Assembly (NCBI GenBank): GCA_010015655.1
Contig: ML976747.1
Span: 1 to 64,000, forward strand
Direction of reading: 5' to 3'
From: Bimuria novae-zelandiae CBS 107.79
Taxonomy: Eukaryota; Ascomycota; Dothideomycetes; Pleosporales; Didymosphaeriaceae
DNA length: 64,000 bases
Position 1 is the stretch's first letter. Every line of letters starts with the position of its first letter. Position numbers and translations under genes: made by a program. The notes beneath the pieces were generated by a model. The model was not told where the DNA came from. It did no database searches and worked only from the letters and a program-made list of their open reading frames with translations. Of this stretch, positions 1 to 13,500 are shown piece by piece.

Positions 1-28
1 TGTGACGGTTAAATACATTCTACTCCAA

Positions 29-58
29 CAGGAGCAGAAGGTTAGCCTTTTGCTCCTG
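29..58. other. Imperfect hairpin in the Copia leader
   Basis: Two arms of 13 bp, CAGGAGCAGAAGG and CCTTTTGCTCCTG, are complementary except for one position (a G-U pair in RNA) and are separated by the loop TTAG. The hairpin sits before the gag start of the Copia element and could be part of the 5' LTR or the RNA leader. The 5' LTR itself cannot be delimited because the window starts inside or beside it. Function is not known. Confidence 0.5.
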
Positions 59-140
59 ACAGTTATGAGCCCGGATTGCACCCTGGATTGTTCTCACCTG
101 CTGCTGTAACGTCACTCTACTCACGAGTTGCACGTTGCTA

Positions 141-217
141 TACCGCGTTCTTTACAACGCACCTGTTACCGCGTTCTCCACGACGCATCTGTTTACCGCG
201 TTCTTCACAACGCACAT
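141..217 (+). repeat. Three tandem 26-27 bp units in the Copia leader
   Basis: Units starting at 141, 167 and 194 each begin TACCGCGTTC and continue with a variant of TTTACAACGCACCTGT. They lie in the untranslated leader just upstream of the gag start at 268. Repeated leader motifs occur in some retrotransposons, but nothing here shows what these do. Confidence 0.75.
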
Positions 218-267
218 ACTAGGATCTCTGCCTGGATCCATCAATACAGTCGACTATAGCCTCTACA

Positions 268-3200
268 ATGGCTACTGAGTCCGACCCCGCAGTGACGCGT
301 GTCACTATTATACTAAACACACTAGACGACTGGTTTACCTAGTTGTTTATTCGCCAAGACGTCGCTAATCGACATGGCCTCTGGCAATACATTAACCCTA
401 ACGTAGCGAAGGAGAATCTCCCCGAGCTATAGAAGCTAATTAAGCCTTAACTTACTAATTACAAGCTTAAAGCTACCAGGCTCTCTTACCTTACCGCTAA
501 CGATCGAGAATCCTATTAATAGGAATGCAATCGATAGGAACGCCGCCGCACTAAGTACCGCACTTAAATAAAGGCACTAGCTAACCTAAACATAGATATT
601 AGCAAGACGATTGCTGCACGTTATATATACCTAATTAAGGATCACGATACCCCGTACGACTAACTAGTCACACTTAAGAAGTTCTTTTATCCTATAGACG
701 CGACACGTCGCCGCGAGCTTGCTAACAAGTATAACGCTCTTAAGACTGCGCCACGAGCTACAAAGAAGATTAAGCAATAGCTATTAGACTAGGTATATAT
801 TATAGCTTAGGGCAAGACTGTTAGCTTGCCTAAGACTAATAACAATTAACTATAGGAGGACTTCCTTATTGCCTGCAAGGTAATTAATTAGGAATACGCC
901 ACTTCCTACCTGCGCGAGATCTTCAAGTATAAAGCGCGAGGTACTACTACCAAGATCTTATCTCTAGAGACGTACGTCGCCGAGATGACTACATATCTAC
1001 GCCGCACTAAGCTACACTTAATAGGCCTGGCGGTAACCGCTGCCGAGCTTAGAGTCGCAAAGCAAGTTAATTTACAGACTACAAAGGGTAATCGCGGTGG
1101 CAGCCGTGACCAAGACAAGCCACTCAGAAACTGTGTCTGTGGAAAGAAGCATTGGTACACTGACTGCTTTATTCTTAACCCACGTAACCTACAACGTCCG
1201 AAGGACTATTAGCCTGTAGCTAAGGCTATACGCAAGGTTAAGGAAGCGCGAAAAGACTCTAAGATTAATATACGTATTAAGACTACTCTTAAGAAGTAGA
1301 TAGCCTAACAACCTTAGAACACAGGATTACTACGAGTTAATAATAGTAATCCTCCTGCTAAGAACAGCAACACGTTTATAGTAATTGCTGGCCTATTACA
1401 CATAAGCCTTAATTAAGTCGATTCTCTCGAGCCCGATTCTCTTGAGCCCGATTCTCTCGATCCTAAATCTCTTGAATCTCTCGAAGAACAATCGAACAAC
1501 AATTTAAAAACAATTATATTAGACAACAACGCTGAGCCTAACGGAGAGCTTACAGTAATGGTTGGAGACGACGCTAATAAGGCTAAGCTCCTTAACCGAT
1601 GGATTGTCGATCCAGGGTCAAACACCCACGTTATTAATATAGAGTCATGGCATGGCTGGAAGAGGATAAACGACAATCCGCAACGTCGCTATGTTTACGC
1701 TGGCAATAGCCGAATCTTAATTATGGCTTAGGGCACGATGGAACTCGTCGCTTAAACACTATACGAGACATAAACGCTGGAGTTAACGCATGTCGTATAT
1801 GTTAAAGGCTTTCTTACAAGCTTGTTAGGACTTGCTCGCTGTCGTATAGAGTCTATCCACTTTAACTCTGGCCGCGATGTCCTGTACATGTATTAACCAT
1901 TAAACGTTATCGCCCAACTCGAGTACAATGGAGGCCACTGGCTGATGGATGCTAAACTGTTACATCGACCGCCGCTATCGCTTCTACGCTTACTATTAAG
2001 TACGTTTAGGGCATTATACCGCCCGTCGTACGCGCCAAAGCCTACTAATATTATTAATTAGCGTGCTGCTCATCATATCTAGGCCTATCTAGGCTAGAAA
2101 GCAGTTAACCATCTTAAATTAAACGTTAAAGGTGTTTAATTAACTAGAGAACACATGGACTGTCGATGTTAGACATGTATTAAGACTCGAATAACTTATA
2201 TTATCTTAAGGCGCCCAGCCAAGAGCCGCGCACAAAAACCATTCTATCGAATCGCGATAGACCTAATCTACATCATCCCTGTGGGAGAGGAGTGTATCGA
2301 CGGCAGCAAGTACGCCCTGCACTCTATAGACGAATACTTAAAGTGGCATGAGATCACCACATCACGACGTAAGGATAAGTTAATACTTACACGTTAGTTC
2401 ATGTCCTTAATCCGCAAAATCCAGCGTGTGTACAACGCTAACGTAGTTGCTATTCGATGCGACAACAAGAAAGGATTTGGAAACGATCTTATTAATACAA
2501 TAGAAGAGCTAGGTATGCTATATGAGCCAGCACTAGCTAGAATAAAGGAGCCAAATGGACTAATCGAACGCGCTGGTAGAGTACTTACTTAGCGAGCTCG
2601 CGCTATGCGCATACACGCCAATCTGCTAAAGAGTCTATTACATAAGCTGTATCGCACCGCCGCATATATACTCAATCGCACGCCTACTAAAGCACTAGGA
2701 TAGAAGACACCGTACGAGGTAGTATGGAAACGAAAACCACTCGTCGCTTATATAAGGCCTATTGGCTATCGCGCTTACGTCTATAATCGCGATCTAAGAG
2801 CTACTAACAAGCTTAAATCACGCACTCTAATTGGCCACCTTGTTAGCTACTAAGGCACTAATATCTTCCGCATCTAGCTACCTATAAAAGACACTATTAT
2901 TGTCACCCGCGACGTCGTATTCGAGCCTACACTCTTCTTTAATGGGATGGATGGGTATGCGTTAGGATTAGTGCTCGAAGAGGTAATTGAACTACTTAAA
3001 TATCTAGAAGAACATTAATATAATAATATTAGTATTAAAGATCTGTTAACTGCTCGTTAACGTCGCTACCTAGTAGAGACACCTACGACCTCAGCTTCGA
3101 GAGCTGCAGGCTCCCAGGTGGGGGGTGAACAGATAGACGACGCATTCGAATCGATATAGCAATAGCAACAGCTGCCTACTCTAAGACCTATAATGTCTAC

Positions 3201-5097
3201 TGCCACAAGCAATCACACTCCTGAGAGTAATGAAGTACCCGAGGGCTATCGCTAACGCGGCGAGAGAGCTCCACGAGACGTTAACCTAGACCTAACTAAC
3301 ACGAGCTTAATTATCACTAGTAAACGCAATCGAAAGCAGAAAGATCTAAATAACTTTATAATTTACACATACGTAATAGCGCTAGGAGCTACACCTCTTA
3401 TTAACTATCTCTATGCATTTTCGACCGAGATTCGCTCCATACCTACTATAGATAAGATACCAAGAATCTATTAATCGCAGCTGCCACCTCTGCCGAAGGC
3501 AATGAAGTAGCTTAAAACATATACATTTGGCAATTAATTTCGACGCGCTATAGAGGTTGAGTGGCAAGCTCTACGCGCTAAAGAAGTCTTTAGGAAGACT
3601 ACAAAAACAAAGGCCTCTGCAGACGCTAAGGTGCTACCGTTGATATAGATATTCGCATACAAGATCGACGAAGAAGGATACCTCTCATGGTTTAAAGCTC
3701 GACTTGTTGTTCGAGGAGATCTTTAAGCTCCACTTAACGATACATACGCTGCTACACTCGCAATTCGCAACTTTCGCGCTCTTATTACAATCGCTAATTA
3801 CTTTGGTCTAGAGCTAAAGCAGTACGATGTCCCTACTGCCTTCCTGAACGCTGAGATCGATCAAAAACTGTACGCTAAAACACCTAAGGCGTTCCGCCAT
3901 ACTGCAGGCGAGATCATGCTGGTACTCCGCGCCCTGTACGGCCTAAAGGAGTCACCAATCCTATGGTATAACAAACTACGTCGACAACTTGTTAAGCTGG
4001 GTCTAAAGCCAGTTAAAGGCTTTCCTTGCTTGTACACGAGCCGCTGGCTCATCCTATTCGTCTATATTAACGACATTGTCATAGTATATTATTAGTCTAA
4101 TGCCTATCACCACAGGTCTTTTGAGAAGGATCTAGTAGACCTATACAACATTAAAGCTATAGGAGACCTTACCTGGTTTCTCGGAATCCGCATTATACGC
4201 GATCGAGCCCTGCATAAGACGTGGCTAGTCTAAGACGCGTTTATCGATAAGGTATACGCTTAATTTAGTATTAAAGCTATAGGCAAGGCTTTAGATATTC
4301 CACTAGCGGAGAACTGGCTGCCACAGTCTACTAAGGAACCTAATTCATCGCGAACAAAGCTCTATCAGCAACTAGTTAGCTCTCTCGCATATATCGCTGT
4401 CTAGGGTAGACCTGACGTCGCCCGAACGCACGTCGTCTTTGCTTGTCACCTTACCAACCCAGGACAGTCACACATCTCGAAAATCCGGAAGACCTGGCGC
4501 TACCTACTCAGCACGAAGGCTCTCGCACTTGAAGCCTCTGCTAGCGCGCAGGATATGGCTGAGTATCTATCTGACGATCCAACATATCGCGATCCTCTCT
4601 TCTTTGGATCCTCTGACGCCTTATACGCTAACGAGCCTAAGACTCGCTGAAGCTCTTAAGGCTATGCTTTCAAGTTCGGTGGACTAATAATCAACTAGAA
4701 GTTAACAGTACAACGCACAGTCACGAAATCAACTATAGAATCTAAATTACTGGCTCTATCACTTACTAGCTCGCAGATGGAAGAATGGATGCAATTCTTC
4801 TCTAGTATTAACCTTACTCTTAACTATACACCTACTATCTGGTGTAATAATTAGCAGACCGTTGGTATTGTTACTAAATAGCAAGATAAGCTTTATACAA
4901 AGGTTAAACATGTCGACATCCACTAGCTCTAGATTCGACAGGAAGTTAAAGCCTCTCGTATTAACGTTAAATAGGTCCCCACCAACCATATGCCTGCTAA
5001 TAGACTTACAAAGATTCTACCTAAGCAGAAGTTTGCAGACTTCGTCTGCCAAATTAGCCTCGTTAATATTACTAAGCGTCTGAAGGGCCTGCGTTAA
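268..5097 (+). mobile_element. RIP-mutated Ty1/Copia retrotransposon, gag-pol
   Basis: One reading frame runs from an ATG at 268 to a TAA at 5,095-5,097 if the many in-frame TAA/TAG codons are read as mutated CAA/CAG. Gag ends with a zinc-knuckle-like CVCGKKHWYTDC near 1,130-1,165. A protease segment with VDPGSNTHV lies near 1,605. The integrase core is near 2,250-2,950 (IDLIYIIPVG, and later NRTPTKALG followed by TPYEVVW). Reverse transcriptase lies near 3,640-4,250 (QYDVPTAFLNAEI, LYGLKESP). RNase H follows to about 5,000 (ADI-type KHVDIH motif near 4,910). The order gag-PR-IN-RT-RH is that of Copia. The RT active site reads YIND instead of YVDD, as G-to-A mutation would give. The element cannot encode a working polyprotein. 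Confidence 0.9.
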
Positions 5098-5191
5098 ACT
5101 AATAGCAACAATCTTAATGGTATCTATATACACTGATACTGATTAGCTGTCATTGACTCCCTACCTGGGCGTCCACGCCAGCTGGGGGGTG

Positions 5192-5407
5192 TGTCACAGT
5201 TTATAGCTCTTTCTCTGTGCGATAGTTGCAGCTACCCTTACTCGGCTACAGCTTACCTTTCTAATAGCATGACACCTATCTGGGACTAGCGTTGTTTGTG
5301 CCTGTGCACCTATACCTTCTGTAGTTCCTAGATAGTACAACCTCAGTTCAATCCTGCAATCTTTTCCACTGCGTACTGTCCGCTCAGCGCTCTGCCTCAC
5401 CGCGACA
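5192..5407 (+). repeat. 3' LTR of the Copia element
   Basis: A purine-rich tract (GCTGGGGGG, ending about 5,189) directly precedes TGTCACAG at 5,192, and a segment ending GCGACA at 5,407 gives matching TGTC...GACA termini about 216 bp apart. It starts 94 bp after the pol stop, as expected for a 3' LTR. The 5' partner is not visible in the window, so the right boundary is inferred from the terminal dinucleotides alone. Confidence 0.65.
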
Positions 5408-5724
5408 ATAACTCTTGATTTTATTCTATACTTAACCTAGGTTATTAAGTTTAACGTCGAGTCTACCTAGCTATTCTACCTTAAAAATTACGAGTTACTT
5501 TGGCAAATAATGTCCTTGTCTACCTGTTCTTCCTCAAAGAATCGCTAAAGATTTGAAAGAATCGCTAGCGGAGGAGCTGCTATAAGCTACACATAATATA
5601 CCAACAAATCCCTAGAAGGCTGCAGAACTCACACTAATATTTATAATTAAGGAAAAGACACTATTTACTAACAGCCGTCAACCTAATCCTCTAACCAAAA
5701 TACCCATTAAACGTCACACTCAAG
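5408..5724. other. AT-rich spacer without a recognisable gene
   Basis: Between the Copia LTR and the 3' end of the DUF3435 relic I see only AT-rich, stop-rich sequence and no motif I can name. Confidence 0.5.
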
Positions 5725-8494
5725 CTAGATAACCATAGTTTTTATTACACGACGAAGAATGGTATGCCTAGTCTTTAGCTTCTTAATTTGGTCCTGGAAA
5801 AAGTCCCTTTGCCGCTTGCAGGATGTAGGCTCAGAAGCAATATCTTGTGCATCTACATTAGATAGCTTGCTAACAAAGATTGGTGAAAATGTATCTTCTG
5901 TGGACCAAAGTCGGCTTTAACGGCATATTAATGGTCGACATGGTGTATATCCAATGCATGCCTCATGAAATGGTGCATCCTATTTAGCTTTGTAGAACAG
6001 GAAGGGTGACGGCATTCAAACTTACCCTAATACTAGGGAACCTTAAAGTGTACTATAACGTGCTTCTTAAGGACGTTTTTTCGCGGTATATAGCGCATGC
6101 GCCTTTCGTATAAGAGCTCCTCTTAACCTATATAGAGAAGATATACAGGGTGTGGAAGGATTATTAGGTATAGATAATAAGACTAAGTATTAGCGACTCC
6201 CTTGCTTCTAGATGCAGTAGGCTTAACCCTCTTAAATCTAATATTTAGCCCTATAGGCTTAGTTATAGGCCTACCTACTCTCGAGGATGTTACTAAATTT
6301 TTTTTAAAATACACCTTTTGTTTATAAGCCTTTAGGCAAGGGGTTTCCTGGCGGCGGCATAGTTAAGCTAGAGTGTAAATATATTAGACGCGAGCTTAAT
6401 TGTCCTTAAAAGGTTTAAAGAGTATATTAGCTATAGTAGCACGCTCTTGTAGTTTAAATTTTAAAATTAGTAGAGTAAGGATCTTAGTTACAGGCTTCCT
6501 ACTAAGCTGCTCCCTAATCTTAATAGCATTAATTAAGTTGTAGAACGTTCGGATCGCCCCTTTTAGGTGCTCCCTACGTAACTGCTCCGTAGTACTACCA
6601 ATCCTATGGCTAGTTAACTCGTAGGCTGTATAAAGCGGAGTTCCTTAAGCCTTTACGAGTAGCTAGAAGCCTTGTCTATATAGCTCGCGCTTATAATTAT
6701 CCTTTTCCTTATAAAGTGCTATAAGTAGCGGGTGGTTGCGCACCTCCTCTTATTACTTATTATCTAGTTTAACTAGCGTATGCCGATCTCGTGATAAACC
6801 TATTCTAGTAATAGACCGAACTAGGTCCTTTTAAGAAGGTGTACTAAAATAAATTAATTAGAAGTCGCGTGCGATGTGCGTTGGCGTATAATATTTTTTA
6901 TAAGTTTTACTACTGTAACCTATAGTCTAGTTTTAGTTTGTGGTAGGAAGAGCCTCTGGCAGCGTCTATTAGCTTTAGCATAAAGAACTAAGTTATTTGT
7001 AAGAGTCCCCTACTATTAATATTGTCCCTAGAAGCTCGTCGTAGCTAGTAAAGCTTAACGTTTTCTTTAAATCCTGCAACGCGGCCTAGTCAGACGAAAA
7101 TTTCCTAATATTTCTAGTAAGGGAACGCCGATGGTAGAAGGGCATAGCCACCCTCTATCGTGCTTTAAACGTTGTAAAAGAAAGGCTTGTCAAGCTTATC
7201 CTCCTTTTATCTAATGCGGAGAACCTTGCGTTCTGCTGGTATCTCAAGATTAAAGATTTATTAAATAGTGAAAAAACTATCGTGGAATGCACCCTGCCTA
7301 AAGCTAATAGCTAGTAAATACGATACTATACAGTACGCAGGCAACCCCTTAAGGTAAAATATAAACTTTTTTCTAAAGGGCAAATAATAAATTAACGAGG
7401 CATAATAATCTTTATAGTGTAACTTACAGTGTTCTATCTCTCTCCTTGTTCTTAACGTGCACTAGGTTTACGTTCGCTATAAAAACGCTTTGTCTGTAAT
7501 TCGTAAGACTAGGGACCTTTATAAGTAACATATCCTTAAAGTAGAGCGCTTTATTACTTCCTTTATTACTTACACTCTCGACAAGCGCTCCTAGTCGTGT
7601 AGTAGTAGCTATACTTAAGAGGAGGAGGGCCGAAATCTGCACGCGAATAAAGCCATGCAATAGCTTTTTATTATCTACCTAAAGAGCATGCAGGATAGTA
7701 AAGAAGTCCTAGATATATATAGCCAGCTTGCCCTTCTTCGACCTGTCTAGTTAGAGCTCTAGTAACCACTACATTAGGTTAGGAATTAATTACTAATTAG
7801 GGGATTATAGGGCCTAACGAACTCCGCGCATATCTTTAAGGACTTTATTAGCTATTATATAGCCTATAACTTAATCGTAATATATACTAATCTATTTTTA
7901 ATAAGCTTTAATTGCACTTTCCTTCTTAATTCGGGAATGCTTTATTCGCTATTCTAGATATATCTTAAATATGGCTGGGTCGCATTTGCGTAGCTAGACC
8001 TTTAGAGATAGCCCCGTCACTTCCTGGACTATAAGGCAGTATCTGAGTATTATTAGTCTAAGTTATATAAATAATCTCTATAATACTTGCCTTTTCTAGA
8101 ATTGGCTTTCCGTCTTCTATAGTTCCATTATTCTATTAGAGTGTCTTAGTCTCGCCGGACCTTACTTCTAATGGTAGGCTATTCTCTCTAGTATCGCAGT
8201 TACTTTAGAACCTGGTGGATCCCGCTCTCTATCCCGTTTTACATCTAAGCTAATACTACTGTCTCTATAACTATTAGTTTCTGCGTCTGCTAGTAATCTA
8301 GTATCTGTATCTAAGGTTAAGTGTGTAACTAGTTCAAGATCTTCCTCGCAGACGAAGCTAGAGCCATAGTCTAATAAGGGTATTGTAAGGGGTGACAGGT
8401 TTTTATAGATTAGCACGGCGATTAAGGTAGGAGGATTATTGCAGCATTGTCTCTTTGTTCTACTTATAGCGATGGTAGAGACGGCTGCAGGCAC
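5725..8494 (-). pseudogene. DUF3435-family (Starship captain-like tyrosine recombinase) relic
   Basis: Read on the minus strand with RIP stops suppressed, several blocks match what I know of DUF3435 proteins. The open stretch 7,424-7,660 contains TTTRLGALVESVSNKGSNKA followed by LYFKDM, the family's Arg-Gly-Ala-Leu-Val-Glu region. Near 6,850-6,880 the frame reads YYTPTHIARDFQ, followed by DLVRSITRIGLSRDR, also typical. Near the C-terminus (about 5,950-6,010) is CRHPSC...HHFMRHALDIHH, a zinc-finger-like segment, and a charged tail ends at a stop at 5,725-5,727. The N-terminal boundary near 8,494 is uncertain. DUF3435 proteins are tyrosine recombinases; some act as captains that mobilise Starship giant transposons, others are solitary relics. 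The gene points left, so any cargo would lie toward position 1 and outside the window. It is too mutated to be active. Confidence 0.65.
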
Positions 8495-8950
8495 GGCGCG
8501 GGAGGTGCCAAGTCTACGGCTGCGTCAAGCCATCGTCGCCGTGTCGCGAGCAGGTCGGCGAGGTCGAGGAAGGCGGCTAGATGCGCGAGGTATGCGTTGC
8601 AATAGTTACAATGGTTGGATCTGTAGGGGGAGGAGGCCTGGTAGGAGGGTGATTTATAGGGTTGTTCTAACAGAGGCCTGCGGAGCAGAAAGTGGAGGGT
8701 CATCGTGCCTAATGGTAGTCTAGCAGCGTCGCTCGCGGCGGCGCTTGCCCTCGAGCACGGTGATGAGGGGAGGTAAGCCTGGCAAGGCGTGGGTAGCCAA
8801 CGCGCTGCGCGCCGACGATCCCTGTCCAGGCACCGTCCGAGCGGCCAGGGTTATCGTTAAAGCAGCGAGCCTTTGGGGGTTAAGCGAGGTGGAAACGCCG
8901 CCAAAAGCGGCGGCAAACTACCTCCGAAAATGGATGCTTTTCCACCACCA
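8470..8950. other. GC-rich patch inside the AT-rich block
   Basis: This stretch is much richer in G and C than its surroundings and keeps CpA sites. Short open frames exist on both strands, including one with a hydrophobic, Ala/Leu-rich composition on the minus strand at 8,464-8,703, but none has a recognisable domain. It lies immediately upstream of the DUF3435 relic and may include its 5' region. Confidence 0.4.
8886..8924. other. Imperfect palindrome with a GC core
   Basis: An outer GAGGT/ACCTC pair and an inner GCCGCC/GGCGGC pair flank an AAAAGC loop, with unpaired AAAC-like segments between the two stems. It marks the edge between the GC-rich patch and the following AT-rich sequence. 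It could be a transposon terminus or simply a stable hairpin. Confidence 0.45.
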
Positions 8951-10589
8951 CTTGTATATTTATAGTTATAAAGCTTTAACATAACTTTATAAAACCAATT
9001 ATGGCTTATCAACATAGAGAGAAACCATATAAAAAGTGTGAAAAACATAGGATATTATTTATATTGTACCTATTTATAGTTTATTAAAAGAGAAAAGTGG
9101 TATTTCTTAACTTTTAAAATAGTATTAATACTATGTTATTTCTAGGTCTAAATCTTTAACGCACGCACTAAGGCTTTACTATATTATAAATGTATATTAG
9201 AGTAAGCTTTTTAGAAGATATTATAATTTATTATAATTATTTAAAGGGGGTTACTAGAATTAAATACCAAAATAAGTTTTGTGTTTTTCCCTTTTTTAGA
9301 GCAGGTAATAGTAGGCTTATTTTTTTGGTTTTTATTACCCCTGTATCACAACTTTTTACAGTGCAAAAAAGGATTAAAATTTGTAAAGTATTAACTACGT
9401 TATAAAAAAACTAGGTTAGAAGCTAAAGTCTTGGAAGGGTAATGCACTCTTTTGTGTAATTAGCTTACTTATAAAGCATACTAAATATAACCAATTATTC
9501 TCCTTAGCGGATAGTCTAATTCACTTTACGTGGGTTTCTTTAGTATTTTAAACTTTATATATAAGATAAGAGCTCTAACTTATAAATAAAATAGCCTCAA
9601 AGTTACTCTAACTTAAAACAAAAAAAAACTTACTAGCTTAACTTATCGTAGCACCAAAGGCAAGCCACAACACCCTTAAAAAGAGTTAGTAGACTTATAC
9701 TCCTTAGTCCTATATAAGTCTAGGCTAGAAAGGATCTTTATAGGTAACGCTTTTTAGTTAAAACTTTATAATACTTCTTAGCATTTACCTATTAGGTATC
9801 TAAGCGCTAAAATAATATTAATGCGTATTATTTTTACTCGCCTCGATAGTATAGAAAAGTACTCCTAAGTTAAGTTAATAATATTATTATTAAGAGCGTC
9901 TAAGCTAGCTAAGCCAATTTTTAATTATAAAAATAGTTAGAATAGTCCTTAGAAATAGCTGGAAATAGTAGGGTTATTATAATGATATACTTTAAACTAC
10001 ATTAGATTCTACTTAGCTAAGATCTAGCAAGCCTCACGAAAAGAAACCTTAAAATCCTTATATATAGACCACTTTACTAACTACTTATATTCCTTTACAT
10101 TAATGCTAAAGCCGTCCTATAGGCTACGTATATAAATAAACGCTTTATTCTAAGCCTTTAGTACTAAGTCTTCTCTATACAATTAAGAAATTAACCTCTA
10201 TTAGTTAAAATAAGTAATAAAATAGAAGAACCTATTTACTTAAATTAACTTTTATTTTTCTTCTTACTAATTTGCGGTTAACCTTGCTAGTCAACCACTA
10301 ATTAGTGTTAAATAGGCTCTTATAGCTAGCTATACATAGGGTGAGCATAGTATAGCAAGATATAAGGTTTTATACGGTGTGTATAGCGTATAGAGTAATA
10401 GGGAGGGTAACTAGTTCGTGTAATTACTCTGTCTCTTTATTATACGAACAAAGGTGGCAATATTTCAGGAGGCGAGCTACGCACGGACATTACATAAGAC
10501 AACCACGTAATCACGTGTTGGGCCTTATAGAATACCCTTCGCCGTATCGCCCCTGCGTACGGACACGAAGAACTATTACGCAATAAAGT
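8951..10589. other. AT-rich stretch without a recognisable gene
   Basis: Nearly all of this is AT-rich, stop-dense sequence. The exception is about 10,370-10,590, which keeps a higher GC content and an open frame of 69 codons (10,377-10,586) with no recognisable domain. That patch directly abuts the gag remains of the Gypsy element and may be part of an LTR, but no second copy is present to prove it. Confidence 0.4.
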
Positions 10590-13500
10590 AAACACTAATA
10601 CCTTATAAGAACTTATAGTAAAAGTAACTTAATTTAATCATAAATAGTATAAACTAGAATAAGACCTACGCTGGAACTAAAACGAAAAAAAAAAACTATA
10701 AAGCACTAGCTATAAAAATTAATTATTATTACTCTAAATAATAACGATAGCATAGAAACTAAATTAACTATAGTTACTAACTAACAGAAGGAATCTAGTA
10801 CCAACAAGTTAACGTAATAGAGAAAAAGACGGGAAAGGCTAAAGGCTTTTATAAGTCTAACTAAGGACGTACCCTAGATAGAACCTACAGACAAGGGACT
10901 GGGACACGCTTTTACTATATATATAGTAAACTAGGCTATATACCCAAGAACTGCAGATCTAAGAATAAAGTTATTAAATAGTTAAATGTACTAACTATTA
11001 ATAAAGAATTGGACGACGAAGAATGGCAGGTAACACTTACTATTACGTAATATAATATTCTAAACAAAGACTTAGAGTAATTAGAATCGTCAGACTTTTA
11101 TATATACATGAATGCTAATAATAAAGGTTTAAATAAAGAAAATAAGCTAATGCAGCAATCTCTCACACTATACTTAAATATAAGATAACCTTTTGAGAAA
11201 GCTAAATAATAGAACGACTTTAACTTTCTAGAGACGTAATAACCTAGAGAAGGAAATTTTAAATACTTAGTAATAGAAAGTAAATACATTACGTATCTAC
11301 TAAAATAAACTAACCAAATTAGTAACGTCAAGCGAGAATTTATAGACTATAAATATAAATATTAAAATCTACGTAAGATATATATCGTAGAAGAACATAG
11401 TTATAAACTAAAGTACTATTTAGGCTACTAAAACCCTAATTACAGTACTCTTTAATAGAGATACTATACGTATAATTAATACACCATGCACTACGCAGGA
11501 AAGTAAGGAAAATATTAATTAAAATAATAATAATAACAATAATAATAATAATAATAATTTAATTACCTACTTATAAGTGTAACGTATACCTATAAGACAA
11601 ACGCGAAACTAAGTACTTCCTATATTTAAATAAATAGCTATAAATAACGTACTATTAATATTAATTAACAGAAACTATATATTGATAGAATAGTAAACAT
11701 GCCTCTACCTGGACTATAAAGAACGTAAGTGGGATAAAGCACTCTGCGGATTTAAACTAAGAAACTACTTTAAAGAACTAGTATGCCTAGATAAAGTAGA
11801 GTGGAGAGAGTTTAGTAAAGCAATCCGCTTACAAGAAAGATATAATAAATATTAATAAAATAAAAAAGGAATACTAAGACCTATAGAACTACTTATTAAA
11901 GTGTCTTTTTTAGACTTAGGATTAGGCGAGAGAATGCCTTTAGAGAATTAAATACTACTAATAGCTAGGTATTAATTAAGCTACTAGTATAGCTTAAAGA
12001 AATATAAATAAAGGCTATGCTAGACTTAGGAGCACAGGAGAGCTATATATTAAGAAAAGCACTTAGTAGAGTAGGACTCTACAAACGTAAAATGGCTATA
12101 CCCTATGCTATTTATATCACGAATAGATAAATAATGCTTAGCAAAACAAGAATTAAATATAAAATTAAAATTACCCTTAAAATTTATAAACACTAGGAAC
12201 TATTTACCATTAACATTATTAAAAAAGCTAATTATAATGTAATTTTAGGACTATCCTAGTTAAAAAAGAATAATCCTAAGATTAATTAAAAAAGAAAGAA
12301 GCTATCCTTTAAGCGCTATAATTACGTATTATAAGTAAAGGCTACGTATTAGTAGAGTATAATAATAGATAAAAGAGCTATTAATAATATAGTCTCGTGA
12401 TAGATAGTCAAAAAACGGGAAATATCCTTGGCAGACACTGGCAGAAACCACTAGGTTATAGAGCGCAAGAAGATGGATAATACCATAAACTATGAAGTTC
12501 TAGAGTACTACTAAGCATAGAATTATATATTTACTAAAAGAGAAGGAAAAGCAAACCTTCTAGAATACTAACCTTAAGATATGTAATTAACCTAGAAGAA
12601 AGGACGACGCCACCCTTTAGACTACTATATAATAAAACTAAAAAAGAACTCTAGTAAAAAAAAGAATTTAATTAAGATAAATCTCGCTAAAGGATATATT
12701 AGACCTTTAAAGTTCCTAGTAGCTATACTAAAGAAGGATGGATAACTAAGGCCTTATATAAATTATAGAAACCTTAACGATATAATAATTAAAAATTAAT
12801 ACATATTACTAAATATTTTAGAACTTTAAGACTAACTCATAAGAGTAAAGATCTTTACGATAATAGATCTATATAATAAATACTACCTTATATAAATTAA
12901 GGAAGGTAATGAGTAGAAGCTAGCGTTTAGAACACGCTATAAACTATTTAAATATATAATTATGCCTTTTAGACTTACTAATACACTAGCAACCTTTTAG
13001 ACACTTATTAATAACGTTTTATATAATTATCTAGATATATTTAATATTGCCTATATAGACAATATTCTCGTCTTCTCCGAAAACAAATCAGACTACGTTC
13101 CACACGTATAAATAGTACTAAAAGCACTAGATAGAGCACGTCTACGAATTAAGCCAAAGAAGTGTAAATTCTATATATAGAAACTAGAATTTCTAGGACA
13201 CATTATTAGCATAGAGGGAATTAAAATAGCACCTAATAAAATTAAATATATTAAAAACCAGGTAATACTAAAGACCGTGAAGAATATTTAAAAATTCTTA
13301 AAATTCTATAAATTTAATTAATAATATATTAGGGACTACGCAAACATCACAATATCTTTAATAAACCTTACTAAGAAGGATGTACCATTTATATAGATAA
13401 TAGAGTATAGAATATTATTCTAACTCTTAAAGATAGCGTATATTATGCCACTAGTACTTATCTACTTTTAGGATAGAGAACTACTATAATTTAAGACAAA

